This document shows, one piece after another, positions 59,066-64,000 of a stretch of DNA of 64,000 bases. The position numbers and the translations under genes are program-made. The stretch comes from Lunularia cruciata. Its lineage: Eukaryota; Streptophyta; Marchantiopsida; Lunulariales; Lunulariaceae. The notes under the pieces were generated by a model. The model saw only the letters and a list, made by a program, of their open reading frames with translations, was not told the DNA's origin and did not search any database. The stretch's first letter is position 1. Each line of letters begins with the position of its first letter. Location: contig OX419758.1 in NCBI GenBank assembly GCA_948567375.1, positions 1,059,001 through 1,123,000 of the forward strand, read 5' to 3'.

Positions 59066-60287
59066 GAATTATGTGATCAGAATGTTAGATTGAGAATGTA
59101 AATTGTAAGGCAATGATATCATATAAGTTGAGACCTTTGAAAGATAATGCAAGAATATATTTATGAAAGAGTAAGTAACTTGGTAATCTTGATGGACGAA
59201 AATATGGATATAACAACATTTAGTTCTACATTCTTTAACTATTGCTGCATAATTTACTCACAATCCTCAAGGATAACAACTCTTAAGATAGCAAAGATTA
59301 CATAGGATTCCCAAAATGTTACCTAGCTTAGGTTAAAAATTTTTGGTGGATGTAGGATTGTCTCTCAAGAAAATCCAAGGATGAAGAATTTCCAAGAAGA
59401 CTTTTATAGAAGTTTACTTTTCTAGCACAACATTTAAACAAACATATGAATTGTACATGGAAATTGAGCCACCTTAAAAGAGAGAATATACTTGAAGTAT
59501 TAATCCAAGAATGATACATATATCATTTAAAGTAGCTCAATGAACCTAATGGAGAACATATATTGGATTTTATTGTAATGAAGTATCTATCATTCAAAGG
59601 ATCAAGGATCATATAAAAGAGAGAATTATTCACTCTTCGATGTTAAACGAATGACATTGGATAAATTTCATAATTCATCTTTACTTGAGACAATTAGTCT
59701 TACAATCATATAGTATGCAAAGAGACTTCAAAGATGAAATAAACAAGTACACATGTGTTTTTATGATTGTTCCCTAATGTTTGTTTAATGGTTGTATTCA
59801 AGATTCAATTAATAGATATTGTACTTGCAAGATTTTAGGTGGATGAGATTCATATATTCATTAACTATATGATGAATATATAATTGATCATATGTATAGT
59901 AAAATTCTTCTTCTATAATGCATATAGTTTTTATTATGTAAAACAGACCTCCACTTCCAAAAGGAAGTTGAGTTTTGGTTGATGAATGTGCATGTAAGTT
60001 GAATAATAGGTGAATCTCTATGAACCTATAAATATTAATTTCATAATTAATAAATTCCTATTCAGAAATACTATATTGCAAGAGGATATTAAGTGGCTTA
60101 TATTTCTCCTTGCCATTTAAAACTTTAATATTTTGTTTGTGTTTATATCTAATTTGGAGTAAACAATAAAACTTTATTGCTATCAATATAATTTGAGCAA
60201 TATTTCTGGCTTGTCTAATAAACTACTTGGTACTCTAGTTACAGTCTTTTATAAAGTTGTAATCTAACATGTTAATATTATGTGAAT
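59066..60287. other. AT-rich spacer, no gene seen
   Basis: Between T copies C and D. No frame or motif was recognised; the short minus frame 59328-59519 looks random. Confidence 0.5.
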
Positions 60288-62620
60288 TGTGGTGCCCACA
60301 TTTTTTGTTTTTTTCAAAATAAAGGAGAAGAAGTGTATAGAGAAGTCGGATTGCGCCTATATGGCCGAAGAAGGCGAAGAAAAGAGTCTTCGTGATGAAA
60401 CCCAAAGTAAAGTGACTTTGGGTCATAAGGCAAAGTACTCGGAAATGCCCTGTCAGCATACAAACTGAAGTAAATTGTCTTTGGATCGGGGGGAGCTCAA
60501 CCCGAGGCAAAGACAGTCTAACAACCTTTCGTCGGGGCAAGAAATTCAAGAAGGGGCCGTTTCAAAAATGGCGGCTCATACGCACGAAGGTTGATTGACA
60601 GTGACAGGTGCATGTTGGAGGTGTGATTTCTTGGTAGGAACTCGAAGCGACGGAAGACGAAGAAGCACAACTCTATAAAAATCAAAACTGCAACAAAAAA
60701 ATGTCGAGTAATTTTCCTTTGCCGTTGAGGAGTCGTCTTGCAGGTGATCGGGGAAAGGGAAATAGAGTTGGGATCGTGTTAGTGCGCAAGGGAGAAGTCG
60801 CGAGAGTGAAATTGAGAGAAAGTGAGAAGGTAGAAGAAATGGGAGGAGGGAAGAAGAACTCTGAATTTGCAGTGAGAAATCATGCAATTTGGAGATTAGA
60901 TGTGATAGCGCGGATCGAAGTCTTGAGCCGACTTTGGATCACATTTCTGGCATGGAACTGGAACATGAGTTTTCCAAGATTCATGATAGAAATCATCGAG
61001 AGTAAGTGTCTCGATGGACCCGAGGAAGAAGAGAAGAGAGGAAATCCGGCTCGCTGGACAGAGTCGGATTGGAAACTTGTACTCGGGAAGGAGGCAGGCT
61101 CGGAGCAGGGAGCCACGTTCTTGGGGAAAGGAGAGATAGCTCAGAAGACGCAGGAGGTGAGAGATGCCTTCTCGTCGAAAAGAACAAAGAACGAGTACAA
61201 AGTTGAGAGTTACAAGGATCCAGTGAAGAGAGGGATCGTGAGTGCTCTCATGGCAATCTTGAAGCCGGAGAGAACGACTTATGTGATGAAACACCAAGCG
61301 GTGTTCTTCCATAGTTGTTTGCAGGAGAACCTATCAATTGGGCGAGGTGTTTTCACGGGAGAACAAGGCAGATGGTGTGGAATTTGCGGGATAAGTCGCC
61401 TCCACACTACATTGTACCGTTTGCAGCACACTTCTACCACAGGCTCAATTTACTAAACTTGGCGGAGCGGACTTGGATGGTGTTGCACTTCCATCTTGAT
61501 GTGCGAAAGGAGGTTGATGTTGAGGAGCAGTAGTACATTCTCCAAATCCGGAGCACAAACGACTACTATGCAAAGACAAGGAAGAATGTGGAGGTCGTAG
61601 TGAGTACCCCGACAAAGAAGAAGAGTTGGCAAGGAGAAGCTAAAGAAAGCAAGAAACCTTGGAAGATGCAGAGGAGTAACCCGAGGCAAAGTATGGTGGT
61701 AATTGAGTCAGAAGATGAAAACTCAAAAGGAGAGGCCGAGCTCAAGACGGAGGACTCAAAACATGAGGAGGAACTTGAGCTGACATTGCAGAGTGGAGAT
61801 ACAAGCAGTGATAGTGAAGAAGGAGGAGAGATGACATCGGTGCCAACGGCTAACAAAGAAGAAGAAGTGCAAGCCGAGTTGGAGGCCGAAGACAACTCAC
61901 CGTTGGAAGACGAAGTACCGGTGCCAGAGGAAAAGAAGATCGCAGTCCAGCGAGGAGTTTGCTTGCGACGTAAGGTGAAGTGTGAAGCGGGGCCGAGTAG
62001 AGTGAAGGAAGAGGTAGAAGAAAGCTCGGGAAGCAAAGCGTCACTCCCGATACAAAGACTGCAAAGGCAAAGGTGAGTATCGAGAGAACACGAAGTGAGA
62101 AGAGAGACCACTCCGTGAGATGAAGTAGTTGCCAGTGATGGAGTGGAGTACCTACGAGAGATCGTGTGTCCATTGTTGGTGAAGTTGGAGCACAAGAAGA
62201 AGGAGATGCAATTGACTTGTCCAGAGGTGAAGACTATTTTGCAGGTCTTATTGAGATTAGAAGAAGAGAACTCGGAGTTGAAGCAAAGCATAACCCGAGG
62301 TGAGGAGGAGAGAGAAGTACTACGAGCAGAGGCAGTAGAGAGAAGTCAGGTAATTGAAGACCTGAAGAGGGAAGTGAGCTATCAAGAGGATCTTGCGAGG
62401 CAGAGTGACATAGCAAGGGAAAGACAAGTCGCTGAATACGAGATCTTGAAGCAGCAATTTGCTGATTCAAGAGTAGAAGTAATCCATGCTGTGGCAAGGG
62501 TAGCAGCAAAGGATCAGGAGCTCGATAGAGTGATGGAGAGTATGGAGGAGAAGAAGCAACTCTGGCAATGAGAGTTGGCTGCACGGTATAGAGAAGAAGA
62601 GAGATTGCGAGAGTTACTTT
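60288..62620 (+). mobile_element. T-family copy D (3' end lost at gypsy F)
   Basis: Starts TGTGGTGCCCACATTTTT. A leader with TATAAAAA (60674) is followed by the best preserved T ORF. It stops within the coiled-coil region where the minus-strand gypsy F begins; the boundary lies around 62620-62640, at a short repeat of agttactttgtaatc. Confidence 0.75.
60701..62571 (+). pseudogene. T-family ORF in copy D (least damaged)
   Basis: Starts MSSNFPLPLRSRLAGDRGKG with an ATG 20 bp after TATAAAAA. The first 200 codons are open: ARIEVLSRLWITFLAWNWNM, RWTESDWKLVLGKEAG, SYKDPVKRGIVSALMAILKP, ERTTYVMKHQAVFFH. A one-base frameshift near 61310 leads into FAGEPINWARCFHGRTRQMV and HYIVPFAAHFYHRLNLLNLA. A stop follows at 61531, then an acidic region (61588-62076) and a heptad-rich coiled coil (62143-62571: LLRLEEENSELKQSITRG). 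No known catalytic motif was seen. Confidence 0.68.
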
Positions 62621-62624
62621 GTAA

Positions 62625-63055
62625 TCAGTTACTTTGTAATCTTTGCCCAAATACACAAAAATCATCAATGAAGATTGAATTCATCATCCGCTGGAAAGTA
62701 GCGAGAGCATTACACAACCCAAAGGGTATTTGATTGTAAGCAAAAGTGCCTTAATTGGTCATGAATGTAGTTTATCCTTGTCCTCTTCTTGGATGGATAC
62801 TTGATTGTACCCTAAAAATCCATCAAGAAAGCTATAACAAGGGTGACCAGCTACTTGGTCTAGAATTGTATCGATAAAAGGCGAGGGATGATGATCCTTC
62901 CTTGTGATTGCGTTCAACTTCTGGAAGTCTTGGCACACTTGGATCTTCCCTATTTTCTTCTTTGGGACAATGACAATGGGGGACACCCATTCACTGCTTA
63001 AGACAGGGAAGATGATTTTGGACTCTAAGTACTTGTTGATTTCATCTTTTACCAA
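62625..63055 (-). pseudogene. F reverse transcriptase
   Basis: VKDEINKYLESKIIFPVLSS, EWVSPIVIVPKKKIGKIQVC, FQKLNAITRKDHHPSPFIDT, CYSFLDGFLGYNQVSIQEED. After a frameshift at about 62755: IPFGLCNALATFQRMMNSIF, IDDFCVFG. A deletion between the last two removes the segment normally before the DDF box. Confidence 0.82.
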
Positions 63056-63091
63056 AAGAGAGTACTTTGGATTCAGACGGTATTGTCTCTG

Positions 63092-64000
63092 TCAAACTGG
63101 AACTGCACCTTCAACTAGATCAATCTCGTGTTCTCCAAATTCTTGTGGAATACCCGGCATTTGATCAATAGACCAGGCAAATACATCCTGGAATTCTATG
63201 AACAGGGTAGTGTATCCTGCCAACTCCTCCGAAGTGACTGTCTTTGAAAATTTTAAAATTTTCCCTTCAGTCAAAACAACATCTTGACAATCATCAAGGT
63301 TGATGACTCTTTCAACATGGCTTACTCGGCTTAACCCAAGGCGAGATGCCATCAAACCCCCTTCCTCCAAGTCAGGTTCATCCGAGGCAAGGTCATATGG
63401 ATCTTCGTCTTTGATATCCACCTCGTAGCATTCCAAGTAATTGACTTGGACTTTGTCTTCTGATTTGTTTGAGGACGAAGATGATGAGTCTTTGGATTCA
63501 TCCTCCTCTTCTAACAAACTAGTTTCCCCAAGATGGGGAACTTTCGTCCAACTCACAGTCACCAGCTTCTGATCTTTGGACAAAATGTCCTTGAATCGTA
63601 ACTTCTGCTGATGCCAATCCACCACAACTTGGGCACTGTACAACCAGGGTCTTTTGATCAACAGAGGGTAACCAGTCTTAGTCACTGGTCGCAACACAAT
63701 GTAATTCAACTTGAAGGGCACCCCTCCAATGATTGTAGTAATGTTTGACAACATGCCCAAAGGCCGTCTCTTGGTTTGGTCTGCAAATTTCAAAACTCGG
63801 GGTGTTGGCTCAAACGTATGATACCCCAGTCAATTTGCAGTATCCTTGGTCATAACATTCACACCGGAACCTGAATCAACGGGTATTGATGTGATCATGC
63901 ACCCTACAATCTCCGCATCAACCTCAAGAGATCCCAAATCTTCTTGTTCAATACGATAAATAGCGGGCAGGTCCTTCTTTGACATCGACCTTACCTTCTT
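63092..64000 (-). pseudogene. F aspartic protease and linker
   Basis: The frame from the right edge reads EVDAEIVGCMITSIPVDSGS, GVNVMTKDTA, then a stop near 63832, then RVLKFADQTKRRPLGMLSNI, TTIIGGVPFKLNYIVLRP. DSGSGVNVM (63863-63877 for DSGSG) is the active-site loop and is intact. An acidic, Ser-rich linker (TSLLEEEDESKDSSSSSS) precedes the RT. Confidence 0.82.

Larger units (their letters stand above)
62625..64000 (-). mobile_element. F: Ty3/gypsy fragment (PR and RT), continues off the right edge
   Basis: On the minus strand from 64000: protease with DSGSG motif, acidic linker, then RT, which ends near 62630 shortly after the YxDD-type region. The 5' part (LTR, gag) lies beyond the window. 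Confidence 0.85.

Noticed and set aside
1-64000. CRISPR arrays, bacterial operons, rRNA or tRNA genes
   Set aside because: No regularly spaced repeats, no Shine-Dalgarno-linked gene strings, no rRNA segments and no tRNA-shaped sequence were seen in reading. A covariance-model scan would be needed to exclude tRNAs fully.

Overview
The window is eukaryotic nuclear DNA from a green plant. Two genes with introns can be recognised: an MCA-type calcium channel gene (12386-15361) and an ABA4 neoxanthin-synthase gene (26195-28090). Both have GT-AG introns of ordinary plant type. The rest is AT-rich and dominated by decayed retrotransposons. Three things suggest a non-seed land plant (bryophyte, lycophyte or fern) or a streptophyte alga: the short introns, the style of the Ty3/gypsy polymerases, and a non-LTR element with a restriction-like endonuclease tail. 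That assignment is inference; no species can be named.

Layout. 1-10130 holds old repeats: an LTR fragment, an LTR-like copy (R1), a reverse transcriptase scrap, and a minus-strand non-LTR element split by a solo LTR that has an intact 5-bp target-site duplication. 10131-28100 is a gene island. It contains MCA, a 0.9-kb tandem duplication just downstream, about 8 kb of intergenic DNA with minisatellites and hairpins, and ABA4. 28100-34240 is AT-rich and shows only tandem repeats. 34240-64000 is a nested retrotransposon block: a gypsy integrase tail with its LTR (itself hit by a second solo LTR), three related minus-strand chromovirus-like elements (E1 truncated, E3 truncated, E2 nearly complete at 47084-52669), a plus-strand gypsy element G, a minus-strand gypsy fragment F at the right edge, and five copies of an unusual family that I call T.

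How parts work together. MCA is expected to act as a plasma-membrane mechanosensitive Ca2+ channel. ABA4 acts in plastids in neoxanthin formation, upstream of abscisic acid. They lie 11 kb apart on the same strand; no functional coupling is shown. The most interesting material is in the repeats. Family T has TG...CA ends, and one copy has a perfect 5-bp target-site duplication, yet an unrecognised gag-like or coiled-coil ORF lies inside the unit, upstream of a TATA-like box. The LTRs of element E2 carry perfect heat-shock elements upstream of their TATA box, which suggests a heat-responsive retrotransposon.

All transposon reading frames seen here contain stops or frameshifts. The only coding sequences that look intact are MCA and ABA4.
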